From Macrosoma leucophasiata (taxonomy: Eukaryota > Arthropoda > Insecta > Lepidoptera > Hedylidae), in the NCBI GenBank assembly GCA_036365455.1, contig JAWQUS010000003.1, positions 7,770,001 to 7,834,000 on the forward strand: a stretch of DNA of 64,000 nt, written 5' to 3'. Below are positions 1 to 9,897 of this stretch, one piece after another; within the stretch, counting starts at the first letter, position 1; every line of letters begins with the position of its first letter. Under the pieces are notes generated by a model. The model searched no databases and was not told the origin of the DNA. It saw only the letters and a list, made by a program, of their open reading frames with translations. The position numbers were made by a program, and so were the translations under genes.

Positions 1-27
1 ATTAGTGGTGGAGTATTCTTCCGCTCG

Positions 28-200
28 TGCAGTCAGTTAACCGAACAACGAGACCGTGTCGATCACCAATCCACATGTCAAGTGTGGCAATTATGGCATT
101 TCCTCCTCTAATGATGCACAACACTGTTGTAAGCATCTTTGAGCTTTTGTCCAACTGTGGACATCTTTCAGCTGAAGTAACGAATACTACAACCGACTTC
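28..200 (+). mobile_element. LINE 3'-end remnant (family K)
   Basis: GATCACCAATCCACATGTCA, TGGCAATTATGGC and TTTCAGCTGAAG match segments at 13.6, 14.4, 30.2 and 43.6 kb. Probably RTE-type 3' ends. Confidence 0.4.
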
Positions 201-349
201 ATAAAAAAGAGGTCAATATTCATATACATTGTCATCCCTGAGAGATAAGTTGTTTGTTGCCTCTATAATAGAGCCTTACCCGTAGTTTAAGATTAGGTTA
301 TTTAATTTTGGTGGTATCTTATCTCTTAAACTCCAAGACTTGAAGTAGG

Positions 350-605
350 TCTACTGGTGGTAGAGCTCCAGTGATGGAACTCGCGGGCGTAATTCAGTTC
401 AGCACTATCGTGTTCCGGTCAGGTGGTAATGTACGGCCCTGTAATTTCCGGCACAGAGGCATAACACCTTAGGCCTCAGGAGTGGTAACGCATATGCATT
501 TTGACCTCGGTCTTTGTGTGGGTGTCTATAGGCTGCAGTCATTACTTAACATCAATGTGAACTGCAGGCTTGTTTGCCACTTCCGTAATTTTTTTTTATA
601 CCACC
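350..605 (+). mobile_element. Family A short retroposon
   Basis: Starts ACTGGTGGTAGAGCTCCAGT, contains GTGTTCCGGTCAGGTGGTAA and GGCTGCAGTCAT, ends TTTGCCACTTCC before a T-rich run. An internal piece near the start is deleted. Confidence 0.6.
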
Positions 606-1459
606 ACTATAAATAAAAATAATCGTTTTTCTTAAATGCTTTCACCTGCATACTCTTAAAAAAAATAGAATTAAGCATCTTAAATTCTCTTGTATAATCT
701 ATTGAATAAATATTTTTCTCTCAAAAATAGAGAAAAATATTTTCTAATCATAGTCTTATAATGTAGTTCAAAACTTTTTAATTGTTGTATATCATTGATA
801 CTCGAAACCATCTTTAATAAAAAACCCTTACCTTCAATAGGTAGAGGTATAGGTACGCGTCATCCCATACTAAATGGTAGTTTCCCTGAGTCGGGTGATT
901 CGGGTGAACAATAATATTTACAAAAAAAAATACAATTGATACCTATTCCGGTAAAAAAAATAATGGTTCATTGCAAATTTTCTTTTATTTTATTTCCCAA
1001 GATGATTTGTATTGTAATTTTTTATAACGTCGTTCAAAGATAGGGTATCCTATAGGAGTGAAGACATCTATTCTTAAGAATTAAGAAGGGAACAAAAAAA
1101 AAGAATCATAGATATTAAAGGAGATGTTGCAAAATGTATGGACCTCCGGCCATGTATTGTACACAATATCATTAAACAGGCAAAATCAATATAAAAACGT
1201 TTTTTACTGCATATTTTCACTTATTTAGCTTTGTTTGCAGTTACAAAACATAATTTGCAGTTAGAATTGCAACTCAAAACTAACATGGCGAATAAGGCGG
1301 GCAATGCCATTTTGACATTTTCATTTTTTAAACTGTATTTTGATAACAGAACTTGGAGAAAAAAGTAATATTTTCTGAATACTATCAAAATCAATTGATC
1401 CCAAGTGTCGGCTGTATCGCCGCCATGTTTAACATAGTTGAAAATGATAAAATCGTTTG
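606..1459. other. AT-rich, no gene seen
   Basis: Low-complexity A/T-rich DNA with short ORFs only. I see no splice-supported coding exon. Confidence 0.6.
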
Positions 1460-1590
1460 AATTAAATGTGGTTGTAACTCTAAAATATATTCTTGAATAA
1501 ATTAATTGTATTCTTTTAGGATTCCTCTTTAATTTACCCATTTTTTGAGGACATGTACGAACCAGGGCCGAGCTCGCAACATCTACTTTT
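1460..1590. repeat. 130-bp repeat shared with 59.99-60.11 kb
   Basis: ATTAAATGTGGTTGTAACTC to GCCGAGCTCGCAACATCT is nearly identical at 59986-60106. Family unknown. Confidence 0.55.
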
Positions 1591-2147
1591 ATAAAAACGA
1601 TCTGAATACTGGTTTTCTACAAAAGTTACTTTTCGTTATTAGTAACTAACTACGATTATCAAATTACATTTATTTGTGGTAGTTTAAAGAATAACACCTA
1701 CAATACCTACCTGTCATTTCTATAGTGTTACTTTCCAAATTATCAGTGATAATTAGCTAGGAGTCATATATGGACAGACAAAACAACAAAAGCATAAAGA
1801 CACAGTTTTATACCTAGTGTGGGGCTGTGGGTGAAAGCGTATTTTTTTAAGGTTTATTGTTTAATAATATCATATTTTTACTTCAATACTGTGATAACTA
1901 AAAAAGATACATTTTACAGGAGAGCTTTTTGGAACTTTCAATAAATAATTATGTGGCAACTTATAACTTTTTTAGTGCCATGCCTTATTTATTATAAATA
2001 AACTATCTGGAAACTTATCAATATTATAAAGATTTATAAATTTAGGTAGCCTTCGTAAAACAGGGCACAATATGTCACAACGTTCTTGATAAGACATTAG
2101 ATAGTAGAATAAATATAAGTTGTCACCATGTTTTTTTTTTATGTTAC
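1591..2147. other. AT-rich, no gene seen
   Basis: Contains only a 55-bp SINE tail near 1800-1855 (GGGGCTGTGGGTG). Nothing else recognised. Confidence 0.5.
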
Positions 2148-2420
2148 AAATGTGGCAAACAAGCATGCAGTTCACATTGATATTAAGTGATAACTGCAGC
2201 CTAAAGATACCCACAGAAAGACCAGTGGTCAAAATGCAGATGCGTTGCCACCCCTGAGACCTTAGTTATTATGTCTCTGTGATAGTAATTACGGGGCCAT
2301 ACATTACCACCTAACCGAAATACGATAGTGCTGAACACTACCATTTAGCGGCAGATAAATTAGGTAATGCGGTGATGCCTACGCCCTCGAGCTCCTACAT
2401 TGGAACTCTACCACCAGTGA
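2148..2420 (-). mobile_element. Family A retroposon
   Basis: Reverse copy: GTGGCAAACAAGCATGCAGT at the left, CTACCACCAGTG at the right. Confidence 0.6.
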
Positions 2421-2462
2421 AATTTTGAAGATTATATCTTTTGTCCTCTCCATATCTATTCT

Positions 2463-2719
2463 ATCTGTATATATAAAAATCAATTGCTGTTCGTTAGTCT
2501 CGTTAAAACTCGAGAACGGCCGACCGATTTGGCTTAATTATGGTTTTGAATGATTTTTAGAAGTCCAGGGAAGGTATAAAAGTGAGAAAATAAGAAGAAA
2601 TTGAAGGGAAATAGTAAAAACCACAATTTCATTTTCCCATGCAAATAGTCCGTATCTATCAAACCTTTGACACATTATTTTATTCTGAGGCAATACGAAG
2701 TTTGCCGGGTCAGCTAGTT
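2463..2719. mobile_element. Helitron-like nonautonomous element (H1)
   Basis: TATATAAAAATCAATTGCTG at the left, CTCGAGAACGG, and a GTTTGCCGGGTCAGCTAGTT end. A second copy is at 19.22-19.51 kb. The CTAGT end and lack of TIRs fit Helitron-type elements; inferred. Confidence 0.5.
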
Positions 2720-3299
2720 ATTAATATAAAAAGGTTAATCACAATTTGCATGATTTTATGATTAAAAAGAGGCTCTTGGTCTTACACTATCCAACAAGAA
2801 TTATTGCACATCGACCTCAGGAAGGAGACTTTGGCTTATTTCGGGTCTGTATAGCGTCATCTCTTTTTACGTTTATCGACCATTTTGATCGAATTTCGAC
2901 CAATACCGAACTCCAAATTCCAATTTATGTTTGAAAAGGGATTATTTCACAATTAGAAGGAAAGTACGAAAAATACATCATAAAATATGTATAAATATAC
3001 GTATGTACTTATTTTTTTCTAGCTACATGTTTTTAAATTAATAACTACATAAGTTTTATACATATTTAAAAAATTAAAGTACCAAGTTATATTGGTTACC
3101 TATTTATCGGAGTATGAAAAATCACACAGAAACTAGAACACTAAGATTATGTGATGTTTCAGACATTACAATATTTATACTCATATAAAATATCAAAAGA
3201 ATCTCTCTATGTGAAAATTAAAAACAAAGCCGCTGAAGCCTTTATCCTCATCCAGAAATCGCAGTCGTAAGTTAATGTGTAAAATACATCAAAATGATA
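2720..3299. other. No gene seen
   Basis: AT-rich sequence without recognisable repeat or exon, between the Helitron-like element and the CpG island. Confidence 0.5.
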
Positions 3300-4270
3300 A
3301 TTTGCATCAAATTTACGTGATTTTTAGAATGTATTATCAAGTTTTTAACCTTACCTGATGATCTGGGGGCACCAGACGGGTACAGCTTTCGGCCCCATCC
3401 CACGGGGTCTAGTTCCAGCGGCGGCCACGGCGAGCTCGTGTACCCGCCCGCCGCCGCGTTTAACTCGTCCGACCGAATCTCGAATCACGACAGCCCACCC
3501 CAATCAAGCCGCCCGACAGCGCGCGAACACACGCGGAAAAACACGAAATTTAAAAATATATTTTTGAAAATTCGCGCACTATCGACTGATTAAAGACGGA
3601 TGCGTTGCTCAGTTTTAAACGAAAGTCCGTTGCATAGTATACAAACACAGAAAAAAATCAAGGATTTTAAAAAAAATGCAGATTTTAGTGTGTATTTTGC
3701 AAGAAAAAACGAAACCCTAAAATACTAAAAACATGCAAAACTTTATCGGAAGTTCGAACTGGGAATTGTTGAGCAACACCGATAGACGGCTCTGTGTTAT
3801 CGTACGAGCGTTGAGGGATAGAGTCCCGGTTGTGCGGGCGATCCCGCTGTGGATTTGCGGAACACTAACAAGCGTCACGGGAGCCCGCCGCCGAGTGCCC
3901 GGGCCGCGGAGCCCCCGTCCGTCCCCGCGGACTGTGGGAGGCGCCCTAGGGACACGCCCTCGCCTCAAGAGCGGGACGACGCGACTGCCTAAGGGGGCGC
4001 CACTTACTTCCATATTCAAAATTCGAATTCTATCTAAATATGCGGTAACTTTTTTATTACCGGCCAATTTGACCACACATTATTTTTTTTTAACTATCGG
4101 GCGTAGGTAGCGTTCGTTTCGGAGGCCACGTACGATGTAATGGCGGGCTGGCGTCGCGGTTTCCCTCAGAGACCGCGACCGGCGCGCGCGGGTAAAGGAT
4201 GGCACAGACATGAGACGTACTTCGTCTCGCTGGACCCACCAGTCTCTGTTGGGACGGCCCACAGCGTAAG
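3300..4270. promoter_or_regulatory. CpG-rich island, candidate promoter and first exon
   Basis: Three GC- and CpG-rich blocks (3358-3545, 3825-4005, 4110-4265) stand out in AT-rich surroundings. On the - strand a consensus donor CAG|GTAAGG lies at 3356/3355, preceded by a short ATG frame (MGPKAVPVWCPQII) running into it. This suggests the 5' exon of a gene reading leftward out of the window. Both strands have ORFs over the blocks because GC-rich DNA has few stops, so none is called. Confidence 0.35.
3357..3540 (-). CDS. Candidate 5' exon ending at a consensus splice donor
   Basis: On the - strand the block ends ATCATCAG|GTAAGG. One frame has an ATG about 43 nt before the donor; another is open for about 45 codons without ATG (PLELDPVGWGRKLYPSG). 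I see no recognisable domain and no partner exon in 1-3300, so the gene would continue outside the window or across a long intron. Coding status uncertain. Confidence 0.25.
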
Positions 4271-4616
4271 GATTACTTATTAAACCGAGTTAGATTGACG
4301 ATGATGAAATTTCAGTGGGAATTGACTTTAACTACTTGCGAGATGAAATTTTGTCGCCACATTAATTATTAGTAGGTGAACTTTGACGTATGGTTGTACT
4401 CAAGTATATTGTTACCGCTTTATTCGTTTAAGAGACTACTTTGAAGACAGCAAGATCATCGAGTTCCAAAAATACACACATGATTATACAAGTATCGTTT
4501 TTCTGAGCATGATATGTGAGACTACTACAAATGTAAAAAATATTTCATAACTGCTCATTTTAAGATTCTTAGCTTGCATTATATGTACTTAAAATAAAAC
4601 CAGAGAAACAAACTCT

Positions 4617-4767
4617 TAGCCTGGGTTGCACCACGACTTTTTTAAAGTTAAAGTTTTTGTCACATTTCACATCCTTCTCTAACTTAAAGAAATCTTTTAA
4701 AGTTAGAGAGGATGTGATATGTTACAATAACTTTAACTTTAACAAATATCGTGGTGCAACCCAGGCT
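4617..4767. mobile_element. Small MITE with TIRs and TTA target duplication
   Basis: Near-palindromic 150-bp element: GCCTGGGTTGCACCACGA at the left and its complement at the right, with an inner repeat of TTTAAAGTTA. TTA flanks both ends, a PIF/Harbinger-type target site. No coding capacity. Confidence 0.6.
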
Positions 4768-4774
4768 TACTCTG

Positions 4775-4945
4775 AGTAGTCCTGAGGCCTAAGGTGTTAT
4801 GCCTCTGTGCCGGAAATTACAGAGCCGTACATTACCACCTGACCGGAACACGATAGTACTGAACTCTACCATTTAGTGGCAAGTATATTAGGTAATGCGG
4901 TGGTGCCTACGCCCGCGAGCTCCGTCACTGGAGCTCTACCACGCT
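4775..4945 (-). mobile_element. Family A retroposon, partial
   Basis: Reverse copy from the CCTGAGGCCTAAGGTG region to CTCTACCACGC; the TTTGCCAC end is missing. Confidence 0.55.
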
Positions 4946-5104
4946 TGTTTGCCCCACTTTTATTACATAAAAAAAACATTGACTTTCTATGATAACTTGA
5001 AACAGTATAGGAAAAAAATCGGTGGTTTTCTTTACCAAAAAAATGTAGGTACCTAATTGTAATAATTTATTTTCGCAATAACACATATGTTAGTGAACTT
5101 TAGA

Positions 5105-5205
5105 AATTAAAGAAAAAATTAGAAAGAAAAATTTTATCCTGAGGTCGCAGGTTCGATTCCTGTCCGAAGTCAAATTTATCTTTCCATTTCTTCTTTAATT
5201 TCCAA
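5105..5205. mobile_element. tRNA-derived SINE fragment
   Basis: GGTCGCAGGTTCGATTCCTG carries a B box, flanked by GAAAGAAAAA-rich sequence as at 46.5 kb. No complete tRNA fold is present. Confidence 0.4.
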
Positions 5206-5237
5206 AAAAATGTAATGACTAACTTGCTTGCAAAACT

Positions 5238-5442
5238 ATATCAACCACACAAAGACCAAGATCAAAATGCAGATGCGTTAAGGAATTATGCCTCTGTGCT
5301 GGAAATTACAGGGCCGTACATTACCACCTGACCGGAACACGATAGTGCTGAACACTACCATTTAGCAGCAAGTATATTAGGTAATGCGGTGGTGCCTACT
5401 CCCTCGAGCTCCGTCACTGGAGCTCTACCACCAGTAAAAATT
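5238..5442 (-). mobile_element. Family A retroposon, partial
   Basis: Reverse copy ending GCTCTACCACCAGTAAAAA; internally deleted near GATGCGTTAAGG. Confidence 0.55.
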
Positions 5443-5689
5443 TGTTTGTTAAAAAAAAAGAATTGTTTTCAAAATATCTGTTTCTTTTCCCACATGTGTA
5501 ATGATAGTATAGTCTAGTTGTAGATAAGTGTTTATTATATTACGGGTTCATATGCAATCATTATATTAATATGTAAAGGAACTTCGTTTCCCATTCACGA
5601 CAATTGCGCGGACGCAGTAATTAATATGAAATTCGGTACAATTAGGAGAGAGAATGCTAATAAACAAAATAAAATAAATACGCTTACAC

Positions 5690-5885
5690 TCGTTTTTATA
5701 TTATTTCGCATTAACACATGCTTGTGAAATATATTTTATTTTTAAAGATAAATGGAAAGAAAAAATTGACTTCAGGCGAGACTCGAACTCGTGACCTACT
5801 GGGAATCTAGTCCAGCCGCTCTTCCAATTGAGCTACTGAAGCCCTGCCCGATTTCTTCGATCTTTAAAAATAAAATATACGCTTA
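5690..5885 (-). mobile_element. SINE D, tRNA-derived
   Basis: On the - strand the head reads GGGCTTCAGTAGCTCAATTG (A box) and a B box GAGTTCGAGTC, followed by an AT-rich body ending ATGTGTTAATGCGAAATAAT. Further copies occur at 29.64, 29.95 and 44.56 kb. Confidence 0.6.
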
Positions 5886-6092
5886 CACTCACAGTAACAT
5901 ACCTATTATTTTTAAATGATGTACAAAAATGTACATAAACTAATTAAAAAAAATACACAAAATGCTAATATACCTGTTATTTTTAAATGATGGATAAAAA
6001 TGAACATGAAACTAATAAAAAAAAACACAAACTGCTACATTTGATACACAAAGCGAAATTACTGTGTACCAGCCTGTGGTTTTACAAAACTA

Positions 6093-6404
6093 ACGTAACT
6101 TCACGCCTGTAATCCCCGAAGGGGTAGGCAGAGGTAAATGCATGCATTCAATCATACATGCAAACACCCACGACTCGCCGGTTACGTTTTGGCCCATGTA
6201 AAAGGTGGCGAACCTGTTGCCATCTCCGGGCACATTACCAAACTCCGGGGTACTGGGAAACTTCCAGAAAATGGAAAAATCCCAATAGAAGCAGAGATAA
6301 AGGATTTTAAACCGTTATCTCTGATAGTCCCCGACCCGGGAATCGAACCCAGGACCTCCAGCGTAATAGTAGTGGCCTGCTACCACTACGCGACTGAGGC
6401 AGTT
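6093..6404 (-). mobile_element. SINE B, near full length
   Basis: The element reads on the - strand. Its tRNA-like head (6404 to about 6335) has an A-box-like TAGTGGTAGCAGG and a B box GGTTCGATTCC; the tail ends at the ATTACAGGCGTGAAG side at 6093. A pol III-transcribed tRNA-derived retroposon is inferred. Confidence 0.7.
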
Positions 6405-6817
6405 CTCATAATCTGGTTCGGTATAGATTTCGGTACATTTCATGTATTACGGTCGAATTTCGACCATTCAGTGAACATTAGAATCATAGAGTAGGCGTGT
6501 AGGTCTATGAGATGAAGTAAATATATATTATGATCTCATTATTTATTTATTTCGTAGTTATACACTGGGTCTTGTGGTTTATTTTATATGTACTGAAAAT
6601 GAACTATTAAGGTCTTAATGACTAGCGTAGCTATTTCCTAACTCTATGTCAATAGTATTCGATTTTAATATTAAACCAACTCTAAATCGTGGTTAATAAA
6701 TAATTAACCAATGGAATTTTATACATAGAGGTACCTACCTAAGTTAAATTATACTACATTTAAGTTTAATTAGTATTGCAGCTCTTAAACATTTACTACA
6801 AAATAGAGAGTTAAGAC

Positions 6818-7255
6818 CGATGGTTGTAGACCCCCTTGACGAAGCTCGCGGGCATAGTGCAGTACAGCGCTATCATATTCCAGGTGGTAATATATTGAAT
6901 ATACGGCGCTGTAATTTCTGGCACAGAGTTATAATAACTTGGACCTCATGGGTGGTAACGCACTTTCATCGATATATCTGGTTTATATGTACGACGTTTT
7001 TGACGACCCGGTTAGTCCAGCGGTGTGAGACGACCGTTTGATTCGAAGGTTCGATCCCCGCACCGGGACAAATATTTGTATGGCCTACAGATATTTGTTT
7101 CGGGTCTGGATGTTTGTGTATGTGTTGTATGTGTACAACGGCACCCACGACACAGGTTTATACCTACTTTGGGGCTGTGAGTGTAAGCGTATTTAATTTT
7201 AATAATTAATGTACGCCTTCGTTCTCGAGCTCCATTATTGGACCTCTCCCACCAG
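6818..7255. mobile_element. Family A pieces around a SINE
   Basis: A diverged + piece (6818-6982, GGCGCTGTAATTTCTGGCAC) and a short - piece (7205-7255, CTCGAGCTCCATTATTGG) flank the tRNA-derived SINE at 6983-7197. Confidence 0.45.
6983..7197 (+). mobile_element. tRNA-derived SINE (third type) inside a family A copy
   Basis: GACCCGGTTAGTCCAGCGGT (A-box side) and AGGTTCGATCCCCGCACCGG (B box) form a tRNA-like head, followed by the body and a tail ending GGGGCTGTGAGTG. A related tail lies at 1800-1855. It separates two pieces of a family A retroposon. Confidence 0.55.
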
Positions 7256-7493
7256 TGACAGTATCAGAAAGTTGAGTTTTTTTATAAAGGTAAGTACGTT
7301 AGAAGTACTTCTTAAATCAATATTTACTTCTAGAAACATCTTTATTTTACTATAGACTCTAGGATAATACTACCAAACATCGTCTCACGAGAAAAATGTT
7401 TTAAAACTAACCATTTCAATTTGAATAAAGAAGTTGGAATTTGGCAAGTTCATGCATCAGTTCAGAATAATAATATACATTTTACTTAAGTCT

Positions 7494-7740
7494 TTTACTG
7501 GTGGTAGAGCTCCAGTGACGGAGCTCGCGGGCGTAGACACCACCGCATTACCTAAGATATTTGTGCTAAATGGTGGTGTTCAGCACTATCGTGTTCCGGT
7601 CAGGTGGTAATGTACAGCCCTGTGATTTCCGGCACAGAGCCATAACACCTTAGGCCTCAGGAGTGATAACGCGTCTGAATTTTGACTTCTGATCTTTGTG
7701 TGTGATGTGAATGTGAACTAGATGCTTGTTTGCAAGATTA
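7494..7740 (+). mobile_element. Family A retroposon
   Basis: Starts ACTGGTGGTAGAGCTCCAGT; body intact to the TTGCAAG end. Confidence 0.6.
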
Positions 7741-7884
7741 TCATTCTTTATTAATACTTGACTCATAGAAAGTGTTTACGGTAATGTATGAGGATAATTT
7801 TCGTAACTTCAATTTATGCTATGAACTGCTGACATCCCTGATTACTGGGCCAGTAACTATGATCCTAAAATATAACATCCCCCG

Positions 7885-8068
7885 CAAGTAATATCATTTC
7901 ACGTCCAACGAACAAAGTACATCTCAACAACTATATTGGAGTTATTTCAACAACAACAACAAACAAGTTGTTGAAGCCTCCCAGGACCAGCTGAGTGCTC
8001 AGGGAGGCCTCAGAGGGACCGCCCTCTTGCCACGCCCACCTCAGACCACGCCCACCGTCAGTGCCTAG
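7885..8068 (+). CDS. Candidate terminal coding exon, Gln/Asn-rich with a Pro/Thr tail
   Basis: An open frame from about 7890 to the TAG at 8066-8068 reads through TSNEQSTSQQLYWSYF, an NNNNKQ tract, and ends LLPRPPQTTPTVSA. It is GC-richer than its surroundings and is followed by AATAAA near 8122. The frame is closed upstream by a stop at about 7887, so an intron acceptor would have to lie within it; no strong pyrimidine-rich acceptor is visible. Not recognised; could be the last exon of a gene whose other exons lie elsewhere, or a repeat. Confidence 0.25.
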
Positions 8069-8294
8069 AGACTTGAGTAATGTGAAATATTGTTTTTTGC
8101 TCAGTTGAAATGTATGATCAATAAATACTGTCTAGGAGTTAAAATTGAGGAGGGCTTTATGCTCTTTGAATTTCGAGTACCTACCTTTTTTATGTAATTA
8201 AGTAGTAAGCGAGCATACATTTAGCATTAATGGTAAGTAATACTGTAGCCTATAAATATCTGCATCATACTCAAGATATCAATGAAGCTACTAA

Positions 8295-8710
8295 ATACTT
8301 TGCTACCACTGGAGCCTGAGTTATTATGCCTCTGTGCCAATAAATATAAGGTCGTACATTACCACCTGATCGGAGCACGATAGCGCTGAATCTAGGTTTC
8401 TTTTTGAAATTGGGAAATGGAGGAACTGGTGGTAGAGCTCCATTGATGGAGTTCGCGGGCGTAGGCACCACCGCATTACCTAATTAATATATTTGCCGCT
8501 AAGTGGCAGTGTTCAACACTATCGTGTTCCGGTCAGGTGGTGATGCACGGCCCCGTAATTGCCGACATAGAGGCATAAGACCTTATGCCTCAGGAGTGGT
8601 AACGCATCTGCATTTTGACCTTGGACTTTGTGTTAGTGCCTATAGGCTGCAGTCATCACTTAACATTAATGTGAACTGCATGCAAGTTTGCCACTTCCAA
8701 TAGGATAAAA
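8295..8710. mobile_element. Two family A copies head to head
   Basis: A truncated - copy (about 8295-8394) is followed by a full + copy (8427-8705) that starts ACTGGTGGTAGAGCTCC and ends TTTGCCACTTCC. Confidence 0.5.
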
Positions 8711-8764
8711 AAAAATCTTTCCATAATGTAATTGTGTCGTTTCTTTTTTATTTAAGTACTTACT

Positions 8765-9535
8765 TTGTATGTATGTATCTTCACGCCAGGTCCCTAACGG
8801 GGTAGGCAGAGAGTGTAGAGCGCCAGACATCCCGGTTCTGACAAACCTCTCGTGCCTCGTCTACCTTCATCATTCTCTTCATACATGCACGCCGATTCCT
8901 AAGACTTTTGACACCACCATCAGACAGAACTCGACCTATTTGGTCATGGTAGGTCAGCCTTGGTCTTCCTGGGCCTCTGCAACCATCCACATTCGCATTG
9001 TATATCTGTTTAGTCATTCGCTCATTCGACATTCTTTCTATATGCCCGAACCATCGGAGCATGCCTTTTTTCATTTTTACACCGATACTATCATTCACAC
9101 AAAGTCTCTTTCTTACATCTTCATTACGAACGCGATCGGTGAGTGATACACCGCAGATCTTGCGCAAAGATCTCATCTCGACCGCGTTCAACTTACTTTC
9201 ACGCTCTTTCCTGCATACCCAGCTCTCGCTTCCATATAAGAGCGTTGGAGTAAGTACAGCATTATGTACGGCTAGTCGAGCCCGCTGGCTGAGATGTTTA
9301 GATTCTAGCAGCTTACCCAACGCTCCATTCACGCAATTCCCAGCAAGCACTCTTCTTTCTATGTCAGTGGTGTACCTACCATCCTTGCTAAAAGCACATC
9401 CAAGATATACAATTTCATCAACCTGTTCCAACACTGCATCATCTACTACTACCCTTATGCTCTGTTCATCTTTTTCAAATACTAATACTTTAGTTTTATC
9501 CACATTCAATTGTAAGCCTTTCTCCATACAATCTT
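8765..9535 (-). mobile_element. LINE L, reverse-transcriptase C-terminus
   Basis: An ORF (9527-8781, 248 aa) encodes the thumb and C-terminal part of a non-LTR reverse transcriptase: LNVDKTKVLVFEK, YLGCAFSKDGR, TLLYGSESWV, VRNEDVRKRL, RWFGHIERM and GRPRLTYHDQ in order. The catalytic FADD region and everything upstream are missing, so the copy is strongly 5' truncated. It is intact enough to serve as reference for the disrupted copy at 27 kb. Confidence 0.75.
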
Positions 9536-9732
9536 CTTACTTTGTGTTTTGATTAATATTACTGAAAGAATAACCAGGTCGTTTAAAAAAAAATACGATG
9601 TAAAAGTGCTCTCCGGAAACCCAATTATGTGAAATAAATGAATAAACTGAATATACATGCAGATTTACGTCTACCAATTTTCTTTTGCGATCGACAAATC
9701 TTCGATTTTGGGATTTTTCCATTTTTTTTAAG

Positions 9733-9897
9733 TTTTCCAGTACCTACCTCTAGCGTTAGTCTTTAGCATTATGCCCGGAGATGTCAACAAGCTCGCCACC
9801 TCGTACATGGACCAAAACGTAACCAGCGATCGTAGGTGGTTGCATGTATCATGCTTGCATGCCAACCCCTTTCGGGGATTACAGGCGTGAAGGTACG
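9733..9897 (+). mobile_element. SINE B, partial
   Basis: Body and tail only: TGCCCGGAGATGTCAACA, then GGGGATTACAGGCGTGAAG. The tRNA-like head is missing. Confidence 0.55.

Noticed and set aside
3717..4262. Overlapping ORFs of about 120 aa on both strands
   Set aside because: The GC-rich DNA has few stop codons in any frame; no domain, Kozak context or splice support for these particular frames.
5745..5850. tRNA-like sequence with A and B boxes
   Set aside because: Head of SINE D, repeated at 29.7 and 30.0 kb with the same body attached.
6335..6404. tRNA-like sequence
   Set aside because: It is the head of a SINE B copy found many times in the window, with broken stem pairing; not a functional tRNA gene.
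8769..9552. 125-aa and 184-aa ORFs on the + strand
   Set aside because: Antisense shadows of the LINE L reverse-transcriptase C-terminus.
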